Assembly: GCA_036365515.1 (NCBI GenBank)
Contig: CM070874.1
Location: 207,880,297-207,944,296, forward strand
Length of the DNA: 64,000 nt
Direction of reading: 5' to 3'
Source: Torymus aiolomorphi
Taxonomy: Eukaryota > Arthropoda > Insecta > Hymenoptera > Torymidae
Below, piece after piece: positions 53,320 through 64,000 of this stretch. The notes under the pieces are model-generated. The model was not told where the DNA came from. It worked only from the letters and a program-made list of their open reading frames with translations, and made no database searches. Position numbers and translations under genes: made by a program. Position 1 is the first letter of the stretch. Each line of letters starts with the position of its first letter.

Positions 53320-54398
53320 TGTAACGGGATGGCTAGTGGGGGGAAAATCCCAACAAGCCACAGGCCAGCGATGCCCTAGAACACGGTGCCGCGGGTGTCA
53401 GACTAAAATGACTTGCCCGGGGATCTGCTCTTGGAATCCCGAAAACAACGCGAAGATCGCACACGAACTTCGCTTTCCAACTAATTGGATCGCTGAGTGC
53501 AAAGCGCGCGCTCGAAGAGTAAAGCGCGCGGCCGCTATGCTCAAATATGAAAACGACCGGCGGAGTCGTTTTCCCGCGGAGGCGGCGGTATCCGGGAGAA
53601 GGACAGGTTGTAATGAACAACGCGACGAGTAACTAGATATCACAATATGTTTACAATCACTAATCTCTACAAGCACAACGCACGTGCTGATTAGAACAAA
53701 GAGTTAGTTCGCGCGCGACCGTTAATATTCAAACGCGCGAACTACACGGCGCGCGGCGAAGCTGCTAATTTCGCGCGCGGTGTTAAAGTACGGCGGGCTG
53801 ACACACACCCCCACGTACACGGCACAGAAGGCTTGCACGGGGCGATTTCCGTGCGAGCCTTTACAATGAACCCGCGAGAGGAGAGTAGAAAACTTACGTT
53901 AGGAAGGAGCAGCCGGTGCACTCGACTCTCTCTCTCGCTCCCTGTCGTTCGCACAGCAGTTGCGCTCTCTCTCTCTCTCTCTCGCTCGCTGTATTGGGTC
54001 GGCAGGCGGGCTGGCTGCCGGCTCCTCGCTCGCAGTCTCGTTCTGCTCGTGGCACACGCTACGCGGTATCGCTCACTCTCTGCCTCTCTTGTGTGCGCCT
54101 CCACTATTTGCGGCGCCTCCACTACACTCGCGGGGTCTCACAAAACGATAGGACGGCGCGGACAAGTAAACTCACGAAGACACGTAGGAGATCCTACTTG
54201 CACGACGGCAGACACGAAGATGGCTCCCTTTTCTCGCGGGAACAGGTTAGCAGCTTCGCGACGGATGACGGGCATTTTACGCGTCGCGAGACCGATTCGC
54301 TACGCGCGGCGCGCCTCGATTCGGCTGCGCAGGAGTTGCGCGCGCGCGCTCACTACCTTCGCGCGGTAGATTAGAATCGCGGCTAGACACGCGTTACA
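53320..54398 (-). repeat. 5' LTR of the gypsy element
   Basis: This 1079-bp copy has about 18-20 differences from 44222-45302 by eye, several of them in the (CT)n part. Confidence 0.95.
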
Positions 54399-55765
54399 AT
54401 ATATAAAGGTAGTGATAGAGCTTTTTGTACATTAAAAAAAAATGATGACAAAAGAAATGGAATATATGATGAAATTACTGAATATATTGATGGCCGGTAC
54501 TTGAGCCCAATGGAAGCATCGTGGCGGTTACAAAAATTTCCCTTATGTGGAAGGAGTCATACTGTTATCCGTTTAGCAGTTCATACAGAAAATCAACAAA
54601 AAATGGTTTTTGAAGAAAATTATGAAATAGATGCTCTTGATAATTGGAAAACAACTTTGACAGCGTGGTTTGACTTGAATAAAAATGATAAATTTGCAAG
54701 TAATATAAAATACGTTAATATACCGCAATATTATATATTTAATGCAAAAAAAGTTTGGGTAAAACGTGAACGTGGACAACACCATTATGCCATTGGACGT
54801 TTAAATATAGTATCTCCAAAAGATTCTGAAAGATTCGCTTTAAAATTAATATTAAGTCGTATAAAAGGCGCTACTTCCACTAAAGATTTACGTACATATA
54901 AAAATGTAACGTATAATACTCATAAAGAAGCTGCGACTGCAATGGATTCAATAGAAAACGATTTATAAATTAAAAAAATTTTTGAAGAATCATGTCGTAT
55001 CATGTTACCTTTTCAATTACGTAAATTTTTTACTTCGTTTCTACTAACAGAAAATATTCAAGCCAATATTATTTGGGAAAATTAAAAAAAATACTTTAGT
55101 GAAGATTTTCATGAAAATAAACATAACTTAGCTTTAGATCATATAAATAAATTATTATTGTTGGAAGATTTATCTTGTACAGATTTTGGATTACCTGAAC
55201 CTGATCCCATTATAAATGATATAAAATACGATAGTAAAATAATTTCAATTAGTAAGGAAATATTTGAAGATATGTTTACAAAATTAAATGAAGATCAAAA
55301 ATTTATTTTCAAACAACTTATACAAAATTTAATAAAATAAATTTTATAGACGGTCCTGGAGGTTCGGGTAAAACATTTTTATATAAAACTTTAATTTATT
55401 ATTTTCTATCAAAAGAAAAAAATATTATATCAATGGCTTGGACCGGTAAAGCGTCTATACTATTACCCAAAGGAACGACTACTCATAGAACCTTTGGATT
55501 ACCATTAGATTTAAATAGTATTGAAAATTCTTTTTTAAAATTAGAATCAGATAAAAAGAAATTAAGAGAAACAGAAGTCATAATCTGGGATGAAGCATCT
55601 ATGATACGCAAAAAAGCTTTAGGAAGTATTGACAGAACTTTAAGAGATTTATGTACAAACGATTTACCTTTTGGGGGAAATTAATAATTTTAGGAGGTGA
55701 TTTTCGACAAATACTCTCACAAGGAAAGTACCCGAACTGTCAAATTCAAAAAATTCCAAACCCAT
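54399..55765 (+). pseudogene. Helitron Rep/helicase, C-terminal part (PIF1-type helicase)
   Basis: It continues the interrupted gene: DRAFCTL, SPMEASWRL, then in-frame stops at 54966 and 55083. The helicase part has GPGGSGKTFLYKTL (Walker A, about 55352), WTGKASILLPKGTTTHRTFGLP and VIIWDEASM (Walker B). A frame change lies just before Walker A (about 55338). The helicase ends after LGGDFRQIL where the foldback element begins, so the domain is truncated. It would unwind the displaced strand during rolling-circle transposition. Confidence 0.9.
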
Positions 55766-55838
55766 ATTAAAAAGTAGACCTCCATGCGAGATTCACGAAA
55801 CCATTTTTTTTATCGGCTGAAAAGCGCTTTATAAGGGT

Positions 55839-57220
55839 TAAAATCACCCTTAAAGTTTACCCTCAAGAAACGTTTTTTTGATATATCACGGATTCTACTT
55901 AACTTTTTTTAACGAAACAAAATGGAAAGAGTTTCTTATTAAAAAGTCAAGAAATCCGTGGTAGAATGAACATTAAGGGTTGCATCCCTTATTTTTTAGG
56001 GGGTGAAATTGTGTTTTTTTAAGAATAATTTTTGTTGTGAGAATTCATAATAATTAAAAATATGTCAAAACATTATTTTTACCAACTACAATAAATAACA
56101 GTTGGTGTGTTTGGGCATTCTTCGCGAAACAACCCCTTAAGAGGTGGTAAACCACCCCTAACACAAATGAATTAGGTATATTTTTTTGGCAATTATTTTT
56201 TTCCTTAAAATGGGTTCTTGGAGTCGTTAATCGGAATCCACAGTTAGATCCACAATAAAAATTTGAAAATAGTGAATTCAATATGGCGAAAAATTTTTTA
56301 GAAATATTTTAAATTCCACGAAAAATAGTATATAGACCCCTAGCGGAAATTATATTATGTTAATAAGTGTATAATAATGTAACAATGTTTTGTTATGTTA
56401 TTCTATTATTTATTTAATTTCCGCTAGGGGGTCTACATACTATTTTTCGTGGAATTTAAAATATTTCTAAAAAATTTTTCTCCATATTGAATTCACTATT
56501 TTCAAATTTTTATTGTGGATCTAACTGTGGATTCCGATTAACGACTTCAAGAACCCATTTTAAGGAAAAAAATAATTGCCAAAAAAATATATATATTCAG
56601 TCCCTGAGGAGGAGCCGGAGCGGGCTCGAAACGTTGGACAAGGTGGTGGTGGTGGGGGGCAGTGAGATCGTCCTTTGCTAACAAAGTTTTTTCCAGGTTT
56701 TAATTAAGTTTTTATTTCAGATTCTGCGGGGGTGATTATAAACAAGGGCAATCTGACTGCCATAAATATTAATTATTTTAAATTAATTTGTAAGACTGTA
56801 AGACCGATGGAAAAATTCTTATCAGTTGATAGTAAATTGCAGTCGACAAAAGTAATATTTTTAGTGATAAAAAAAATATACCTAATTCATTTGTGTTAGG
56901 GGTGGTTTACCACCTCTTAAGGGGTTGTTTTGCGAAGAATGACCAAAAACACCAACTGTTATTTATTGTAGTTGGTAAAAATAATGTTTTGACCTATTTT
57001 TAATTCTTTTATGAATTCTCACAACAAAAATTATTCTTAAAAAAACACAATTTCGCCCTCTAAAAAATAAGGGATGCAACCCTTAATGTTCATCCTACCA
57101 CGGATTTCTTGGCTTTTTAATAAGAAACTCTTTCCATTTTGTTTCGATAAAAAAAGTTAAGTAGAAGCCGAGATATATCAAAAAACCGTTTCTTGGGGGT
57201 AAACTTTAGGGGTGATTTTA
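55839..57220. mobile_element. Second foldback element, nested inverted repeats
   Basis: The outer arms (55839-56165 and 56874-57220) are inverted copies carrying ACCCTTAAAGTTTACC-like and ATTAAGGGTTGCATCCC-like blocks. Inner arms (about 56165-56347 and 56410-56595) form a second inverted pair around a short AT centre. About 56600-56873 is unique to the right side. Outer arms share blocks with the 30801-35067 element. It truncates the Helitron helicase; its own outermost ends are uncertain by about 70 bp. Confidence 0.8.
56601..56635 (+). ncRNA. Hammerhead-like half core (relic)
   Basis: CTGAGGA, then GAGCC and GGCTC able to pair, then GAAAC gives the CUGANGA-stem II-GAAA half of a hammerhead ribozyme (one extra G before the stem). 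The cleavage-site strand is not visible nearby, so self-cleavage is unlikely. Similar cores are known from Penelope-like retroelements. Confidence 0.3.
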
Positions 57221-58196
57221 TAGGCCAATCAATAGAGGTTTTTTGCGTGCCATAAATCTTATTAGTAAGCAGTAAACGCTATTGTACGCAGAATAATCCA
57301 CAGTATAAGTGGTATATAAACTCGACTAGCAGCTCCGTTCTATATATATATACTGTTATTAACAATTTAATGCAAAAAAAACGCTTTTTTATGGTTTTTT
57401 GCTTTTATAGCCGAAACTAGTGGACCGATCTTGATAGTCCAATGAGATAAATTGTAGTAAATGAAATTACGAACAAAACTATATGTTGATCGAATCGATC
57501 GGACGATTAGTTACGGAGAAAAACGTTAAAAACCGAAAAAATGAGCGTTTTTTGAAAAATTCATATATCCGCCATTTTTAAAGATGTGGCGGATATCTCT
57601 GGCGAATTGATAGTAATTCACATGTACTTTATGTGTGCGAAAACCAGGGACTGTGCGATTATTAGTTTTTGCGTAATCGCGATTTCAATTTTTGAGTAGG
57701 CTATTTTTGAGCAAGGCTGTATGCTCTACGGCTTATCCGATTTCAATTATCAAAAATGATTTTGAAAGTTCAAATGTTGAACTATAAAACGTCTATCTTG
57801 GATTTTTGATTAAGTACTGTTTTATACCTGAAAACAGCTGTCAAAGTTGACCAAAAACGCCCGAGCGCACGGAAGTGGTGGAGTGGTGGGGGGCGCGCGG
57901 CGGCTGAGGGGAGCCGATATATATAGTAATAGAACGCGCTGCGGGCAACGCACAGATCTTTGCTTTTAATTTCCTCAGCAACTAGAGGAGCTATTTTAAT
58001 CATTTTTTTTTTATTTCGGGGTAACTCAACCCAACTAAACCGATTCTGCACTTTTATTTGATGAAAAACGAACAGAAAGGCAGTTATTGGACGTTTTAAT
58101 AGGTTGATAAAATAATAAATATAAACTTTCTATTTTTCTTAACCTACATTATATTTATTAGAAAAATTTATAGTGTTACTTAAAAACTATGTTACA
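57221..58196. other. Spacer, no gene
   Basis: AT-rich sequence between the foldback element and the nuclease-CXC gene. No supported open frame; an 89-aa minus-strand frame at 57782-58051 has no domain. Confidence 0.5.
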
Positions 58197-60513
58197 TTAA
58201 TTAGTTTTTTTCCGCTTCGGTGGTAGCAAATCGATTTCATCCTCGCAGTGATACGAGTCGAGTTCGCATTCGTTCTCGTCACTCGAATCATCTTCTAATT
58301 CTAATTATGTTTTATTTATGACTAAGTTATAACATGTATCTTCGTGGCAGTGTGCACAAAGATTTGTGCACTCTAAGCCGTGCTTTTTGCAACTGCACAA
58401 AGCATCTATACATCTCTTTTTCGAGCAAGTGCATGAAATTTGCGATAATAATTTTTGGGATATCGGCGGATCCGTCGTTCCTACCGGGAGCAAACATTTA
58501 TTTTTTATTTGCCAACCCCAATCAGTAGGTATTAAAGAGTTATTACCTAACCATAATTGGAGTTGGTAATACACTCTAAATGCATGTTGCTTAGCGGATC
58601 CCTGCGTTGGTGGCAAAGTTTCTAAAGCAAATTTCGTTTTCGTTTTGGGTTTGCAAAAATGTAAGTATCGCAAATCATGCAGTGAAAAATTACTGCTTTT
58701 TTCGATTAATTTCTTTTCTGCTTTGTTGCTGTACAGGTCGATTATTAACTTATAGGCATTGCTAGGCATTTTTTCAGAACTGGCATTTTTTTCATAAAAT
58801 ACTGCAGATAAATCTAATAATTTTTCGTGGTTAACTGTATCTATTAATTTATTTTTGCCTATTCTATAAAAACAAGAGGTTGTATCGCAGCCAGAAAATG
58901 CATGTAAAAATGTTATTCTATTTCTTAAAAAGGGATATTTGAAACTATTACTATTAAAATACTGATTTGGTGTTGAGCCTTTGTTTTCTTTACAAAAATA
59001 AATGTTGTTAATGTTCTCTGCCAGTTCTGAAAAAATAACTAGCAGGTCTATGTCTTCGCCCACAATCACCACAGTTGTTTTATAATCAGCGCGGGCATTA
59101 TTTATCGCAGTCATTACTATTAACCGATCCGCGTCCTCCGGGGCTATTTTTGTTTGAAATCGTACAGCATTTAGAGTTAAACAAAGCATATTTATTAATC
59201 TCGTTTTATTTTTTTCACTGCTCAAAAATTGCTTTTGATTAACAACAATCGTTGTATTGCTATCGAAAGCAATTTCACGACCTATATTCTTCAATTGCCT
59301 ACGCGAAAGCTCTACAGATTTTGTTGATGTTTTATTGTCGTCGGGATATCCATAAAAAATAATATAACTATTTTCGCTGTAATGTCTTGTCGCATACGAA
59401 ACGTAGGTATTTATTATTTCTGCCATTTTCATGTTACTTTGCCACACGACTCTATGCAAAAATAATCCGCCGTCGACAACATGTGTTATCTTTGATGGTA
59501 TGTTTATACTCGGTAATGAATCAAAATTGAGGTAGAATGCGGATTTAGATGTTTTCCGCATGCCATTTTCATCAAACAATGACAGCGGAATCGGCGATAG
59601 TTCATACGAACTACAATACTCTTTCATATCGTCTTGGTTTTGAATATTGAGCGAAATTTTTTGGAAAATTAGCAACGGTGAGATATACACATCCTCATTT
59701 GCACTATTTTTTATAGTGGAGTTCGCAGCTGCCAAATGGGTAACTTTACTGCTTCTTTTATATTTTACGTCAGTAAACTTATTTGACGCCTCATCCATCA
59801 AAATCTTTCCTAATTCAAAAGCTTTGTGGGAATTCACGAGCGATAAATCACCAATCACTCCGGAATATATACCAATTAATTTATCGCTTTCTGGGAATGG
59901 ATCAAATGTATTAAAAAAGTCCTGCAGTTTTTTTAAGTCATCTACGTCTCTGGAGATACGAGAAACTCGATTGTCGACATGCTGTTCAGATGTAGCAAAT
60001 GTCATGTTGCAAAATAGCTCTATGGCATTGCTGACCTCTAATGCAGCTGCCCTTGACAACACCCATTTTCCAATGACATTTTCCGTGAGTCCACGGCCGT
60101 GTGTCAAGCCTCCAGCGCATTTCATTGAACGCATCAAAACCTGCTCGATGGTCATATCAGACCATAATCCACACCAAAAGCGATTTGAACGTCTTATCGT
60201 ATGAAAGCCCTGCTGACAGAATTTATCATATTCCACTATATCCATGCTTTCTTTTAAATTAACCATCTGTTGGACGTACAAAAGACACGCCTTAGCGTAT
60301 AAATGATGACCTGACGCGAAAAAAAGGTATCATTAACGTTACTGTTTCTACATGTTGGTCAAAATTACCAGAACGTTCTGCATCTATGTATCTTTGCAGT
60401 AAATAAATTAGTTTAAAATATTGTAGCCACAGTTGACTTGTTGGGCCATTATTTTCTAAATTCGTTATTACCGATGAAAATTTTATTTGTACGCTTTTCA
60501 TTAAGAAAGTCAT
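58197..60513 (-). pseudogene. FEN1/XPG-like nuclease with C-terminal tesmin-type CXC domain, 5' truncated
   Basis: The main frame is 58305-60281 (658 aa). Counting from its first Met, Asp270 in VVDGGLFLHR, acidic cluster PEDADRLIV (381-389) and VGEDIDLLVIF (407-417) match the acidic metal-site motifs of FEN1/XPG nucleases. FLHAFSGCDTTSCFYRIGK (458-476) matches their GCDY-GIG helix-hairpin region. The tail CTCSKKRCIDALCSCKKHG then CTNLC is a CXC (tesmin/TSO1) DNA-binding motif. A TAA at 58305-58307 is followed in frame by an acidic stretch and PPKRKK to a stop at 58197. A 1-nt shift at a T7 run (about 60317-60323) adds upstream sequence to 60513, where a piggyBac-like element has cut the gene. 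Probably from a mobile element family; not recognised by name. Confidence 0.7.
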
Positions 60514-60515
60514 TA

Positions 60516-61112
60516 ACCCGTTTCCGCCGAGAACGCCACTCGCGGTACCCCGGTCTTTGAAAGTTTGTAACTGACGTTAAAAACGTCAAAAAAAAATGAG
60601 AGGGTCATATTCTGAAAGTTTAAGATCTGCTCTTTCCGATGGTGCCCATCAAAATTTACAAAAAAATTTTTTACTATTACAAAATGCAGTTTAAAAAAAA
60701 AAACATGAATTTTTCATCCATTTTTTTTTTTGAAATCGAGTTTTCAAAAGGTTCCCCTAGTGGAATCGACTCGGAACCTCATTAAACGGTGGAATAAATG
60801 TTTGAATATGAGGAACTCATGGTTCGCGGATCGATTTTTCACCTGGGGATTTTCAAAATGGCGCCTTGATTGCAAAATTTGTCAATATGTTTATGAATTT
60901 TTTACTCAATAACTATGGGGTTATGGAAAAATTGTGAAGAGAGAAAAAGTTCTTAGAATTACTCAAAGAATGAACCCGAATTTTTTCAAAACGTTTCAAG
61001 AAAATTTTTGTATTTTTGCAAAAGGTAAATTTATGCAAAATCAAAAGTTGCTCAAAAAAATCCAAAAAAATTCCCATGTATTCTACGGTTGATTCTAAGA
61101 ACATTTTATTCC
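60516..61112 (+). repeat. Left long inverted repeat of the piggyBac-like element
   Basis: About 597 bp, ending near ACGGTTGATTCTAAGAACAT. It contains AGTGGAATCGACTCGGAACC and is matched inverted from 63512. Open frames in it appear mirrored in the right arm. Confidence 0.9.
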
Positions 61113-61595
61113 TGTAAATTTTTCTGTAAATGTAATAGTTTTTGAATAAAAAATTTCTTAAAATCAAACTTAGTCCAACTTTTTGTTTCTTGTTCCCAAG
61201 ATATCTACATTCATACTTGGTGACTACGTTTACATTCACAATAGGATTTGTTACATTTACGCAATATAAACGTGCTACAGGTTGTCTTGGAGTATTCTTT
61301 ACATTTAACGGAGCAATTAGTTATGGAATAGGTCTCATCTATGAAGCGTTCTTCCACAGAGCGATTCTGGATTATCTCTGGTAGTTTGCGAAATTTCTAA
61401 TTTTTCGCACACTTTGTGTGAGAGAATTGATAGCAGCATTTTATTTTATTTTCGTCGCGGAAGTTTTATCCCGTTATTGGATTCGCTGAAGAAGTGTGGT
61501 CTTTTGAAAGTATAGTTCCTTGGGTTTATCGTATATGGATGAAAGATTATTTACTTCTATACTCAAAAATCTGATCTCTCAAGCAATATAAAACA

Positions 61596-63262
61596 ATGCT
61601 AAAGAGAAAAGCATCACAAATTTCAAAAAACAAAGAATCTGAATCAGCTCGGGAATATGACGATTCAGATTTAGATTTCGAAGAGGATAATGAGGTCGTT
61701 GTAATACCTGATCCAGACAACTCAGGGTCTGAGGGAGATTCTGAGTCAGATGATGAGAATTTGGAGGAAGAAATTTCAAAACCAACCGTCTCATACAGAT
61801 ATACTTTTTATAACTATTCAGAAACTCAGAAAAAACTAGAACCAGATCATGAATTTTCATGGTGTAATGGAGAAAAAGTGTGCTCTGGAAACGTAGACGA
61901 TCAACTACTGTTGAGTAATGTGGTAAAGAAAAAAATATGTTCAATGTCACCTGTGCAGTTATTTGAACTTTTTTTCTCTAAAGAAATAAAAAATTATATC
62001 ATTGCAACTAGCGAAGCGAATGGCTTGGATTTATCCATACAAGAACTTGATACTTTTGTAGGAATATTATTGCTATCTTCGTACAACATACGAAATGAAC
62101 AAAGGGAGTATTGGGAAACTGACCCTCTTGTGAAGTGCTCCATAGTTTCTTCAGCGATGACTCGTGATAGGTTTGGTGAAATAAAAACAAAAATAAAATA
62201 TTCAAAACTTGACGATAAAAATGATAATGACAAAGCTTGGAAAGTTCGGAAAATTTTGAATTTATTCAAAAAAAATATTCAACAATTTGGTTTTTTTACG
62301 ACGGCTCTTTCGGTAGATGAAATGATGGTCAGATTTTTTGGACGCACTTGCCTAAAACAATATTTACCTTGCAAGCCTGACAGATATGGACTAAAGCTTT
62401 GGGGCTTGTGTGGAGTAAATGGATATATATTCAATCTGGACATTTACTGTGGTAAAAATGATACTAGTATTGGAATAAAATTAGCATCATGTCCACTTGG
62501 CTCCAGAGTAGTCTTACAAATGATCAATCCTCTTTTACTCAGCCTTTCAAAAAGAAAGCTATCAGACTATCACCTCTATTTCGATAATTATTTTACTAGT
62601 CCTGATTTAATCGTCCACTTGAATAAATATGGATTACGATCGACAGGAACTGTCCGTAAAGATAGAGTCAAAGAAAAGCATATCTTTGAAAAAAAATCTC
62701 CGCGAGGAACATTCAAAGTGAATCATGACACAAACAGTGGCATGAACTTTATAAGTGTGATTGACTCGAAACAGGTATCTGTTTTATCTACAGCAGTTGG
62801 TGTTACACCTTTAAAACCGATGAAAAGGTATTCACGAACTGCTAAAGACAGAACAGAAATAGGATTTCCTTTTGCCATTTCATTGTACAACAAATTTATG
62901 GGAGGCGTAGACTTGCACGATTTTCGATGTAAAAAAGCTTCCCCAAGCATAAGCTCAAAAAATGGACATTCAAAATTTTTGTACGTATCATTGAAGCTTC
63001 AGTCACAAATGCTTTAACACTTTGGAACATTTGCAATAACGACAAAACGACACATGTAACAACAAAAGGTTTATGTAAAGAAATCAGTAGAGTGTATTTG
63101 TCGAATTCTAAATTAGGCGATTTCCAATCTCACAAGTATGAAACTAGAACTAGAGCATTATGTAATTACGAGGGGTGTCGTCAAAGAACTAGCAGATTTT
63201 GCAATGATTGCGACAAGTACTATTGCTTGCACTGTTTTTCCCGTTTGCATCATGTGGATTAA
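61596..63262 (+). pseudogene. piggyBac-type DDD transposase, one frameshift
   Basis: It starts MLKRKASQISKNKESESA with an acidic N-terminus. The catalytic triad is Asp241 (LSVDEMMVRF), Asp330 (LYFDNYFTS) and Asp439 (MGGVDLHDF). A 1-nt shift at about 62935-62950 (A/C-rich CTTCCCCAAGC) separates the first 440 residues from the C-terminal end. In the shifted frame the tail reads on through TNALTLWN to a cysteine-rich zinc finger (CNYEGC, CNDC, CLHC) and stops at 63260-63262. It cuts and pastes at TTAA without footprint. About 555 residues fits the family. Confidence 0.92.
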
Positions 63263-63511
63263 TTTTTTTCACTCAAATGATCGTAAATAATTAAAAAAAA
63301 AAACAAAAATATAAAAAAAAAAATATAAAAATCACTAAAATGTAAAAAAAAAAAAGAAAGAGACTATCTATATTCGTCGACCTCCACGATGGTGATAGTT
63401 GGGCAACGTAAACTTCGTTTACGGCAGACAGACGAAGGATAGACTTTGATACCACTTTGGTACGTATGGGACGAGAATTTTTACTAGGAATGCACATTAT
63501 GAAAACAGTTG

Positions 63512-64000
63512 TAAGAATAAAATGTTCTTAGAATCAACCGTAGAATACATGGGAATTTTTTTGGATTTTTTGAGCAACTTTTCAATTTTGCATAAATTTA
63601 CCTTTTGCAAAAATACAAAAATTTTCTTGAAACGTTTTGAAAAAATTCGGGTTCATTCTTTGAGTAATTCTAAGAACTTTTTCTCTCTTCACAATTTTTC
63701 CATAACCCCATAGTTATTGAGTAAAAAATTCATAAACATATTGACAAATTTTGCAATCAAGGCGCCATTTTGAAAATCCCCAGGTGAAAAATCGATCCGC
63801 GAACCATGAGTTCCTCATATTCAAACATTTATTCCACCGTTTAATGAGGTTCCGAGTCGATTCCACTAGGGGAACCTTTTGAAAACTCGATTTCAAAAAA
63901 AAAAATGGATGAAAAATTCATGTTTTTTTTTTAAACTGCATTTTGTAATAGTAAAAAATTTTTTTGTAAATTTTGATGGGCACCATCGGAAAGAGCAGAT
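63512..64000 (-). repeat. Right long inverted repeat of the piggyBac-like element (incomplete)
   Basis: This is an inverted copy of about 60631-61112, cut off by the end of the window. Confidence 0.9.

Larger units (their letters stand above)
44222..54398 (-). mobile_element. Ty3/gypsy LTR retrotransposon, 10.2 kb, nested in a Helitron
   Basis: LTRs of about 1080 bp (TGTAACGGG...GCGTTACA) flank gag, pol and a third ORF on the minus strand. Target duplication is ATAC (44218-44221) and ATAT (54399-54402), a 4-bp site with one change; removing the element and one copy restores the Helitron reading. Primer site and polypurine tract are present. LTRs are about 98% identical by eye. Pol has one stop and two frameshifts, so this copy cannot move alone. 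Base composition is much more GC-rich than the host Helitron. Confidence 0.96.
60516..64000 (+). mobile_element. piggyBac-like transposon, right end beyond the window
   Basis: It begins CCCGTTTCCGCCGAGAACGC directly after a TTAA (60512-60515), the piggyBac target site. It has long inverted repeats (left 60516-61112, right from about 63512), inverted relative to each other. At the window edge the right arm is at the equivalent of about 60631, so about 115 bp are missing. It encodes a DDD transposase with one frameshift. It interrupts the nuclease-CXC gene. Confidence 0.92.

Noticed and set aside
61142..61384. 80-aa hydrophobic frame in the piggyBac-like element
   Set aside because: It lies between inverted repeat and transposase, has no start context and no known counterpart.

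Overview
The window is eukaryotic nuclear DNA, most likely from an insect, and consists almost entirely of transposable elements and satellites. The reasons are AT-rich spacers, microsatellites, spliceosomal introns, TATA and Kozak signals, and a mixture of Maverick/Polinton, Ty3/gypsy, Tc1/mariner, Helitron and piggyBac elements typical of arthropods. No ordinary host gene can be recognised; one short open frame near 30.4 kb might be a host exon. The species cannot be named from sequence alone.

Layout. 0.5-2.4 kb is a satellite of about 105-122 bp. 3489-23056 is a complete 19.6 kb Maverick (Polinton), a virus-like DNA transposon with about 1 kb terminal inverted repeats and a near-perfect 6-bp target duplication. 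It carries two small minus-strand cysteine-motif genes, a spliced gene with TATA box and two short introns, a broken family B DNA polymerase, packaging ATPase, a basic protein, an unknown protein, a chromodomain integrase, a probable minor capsid protein, a protein VI-like basic protein, the major capsid protein, an acidic protein, an adenain-like protease, and a protein with a PC4-like domain. Integrase, polymerase, ATPase, protease and capsid genes together would replicate, package and insert the element. Nine in-frame stops and several frameshifts show that this copy is dead, although seven of its genes remain open.

24206-28998 is a young gag-only LTR retrotransposon on the minus strand, inserted in a roughly 170-bp satellite. 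30801-35067 is a large foldback element interrupted by an intact mariner (32456-33751). 35961-38902 is a Tc1/mariner-superfamily element with DD41D spacing, long inverted repeats and a five-copy 41-bp array. 39668-40434 is a small inverted-repeat element with a tRNA-like head. 41.3-41.9 kb holds an AT microsatellite and a 10-bp minisatellite.

42.4-55.8 kb is a degenerate Helitron split by a 10.2 kb Ty3/gypsy retrotransposon (44222-54398, minus strand). The gypsy element has gag, a canonical -1 frameshift heptamer, pol, and an unusual third ORF. It shares LTR, primer-site and Gag similarity with the gag-only element, which may be its non-autonomous partner. 55.8-57.2 kb is a second foldback element related to the first. 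58197-60513 (minus) is a gene joining a FEN1/XPG-like nuclease region to a tesmin-type CXC domain, cut at its 5' end by a piggyBac-like transposon (60516 to beyond the window end) with long inverted repeats and a frameshifted DDD transposase.
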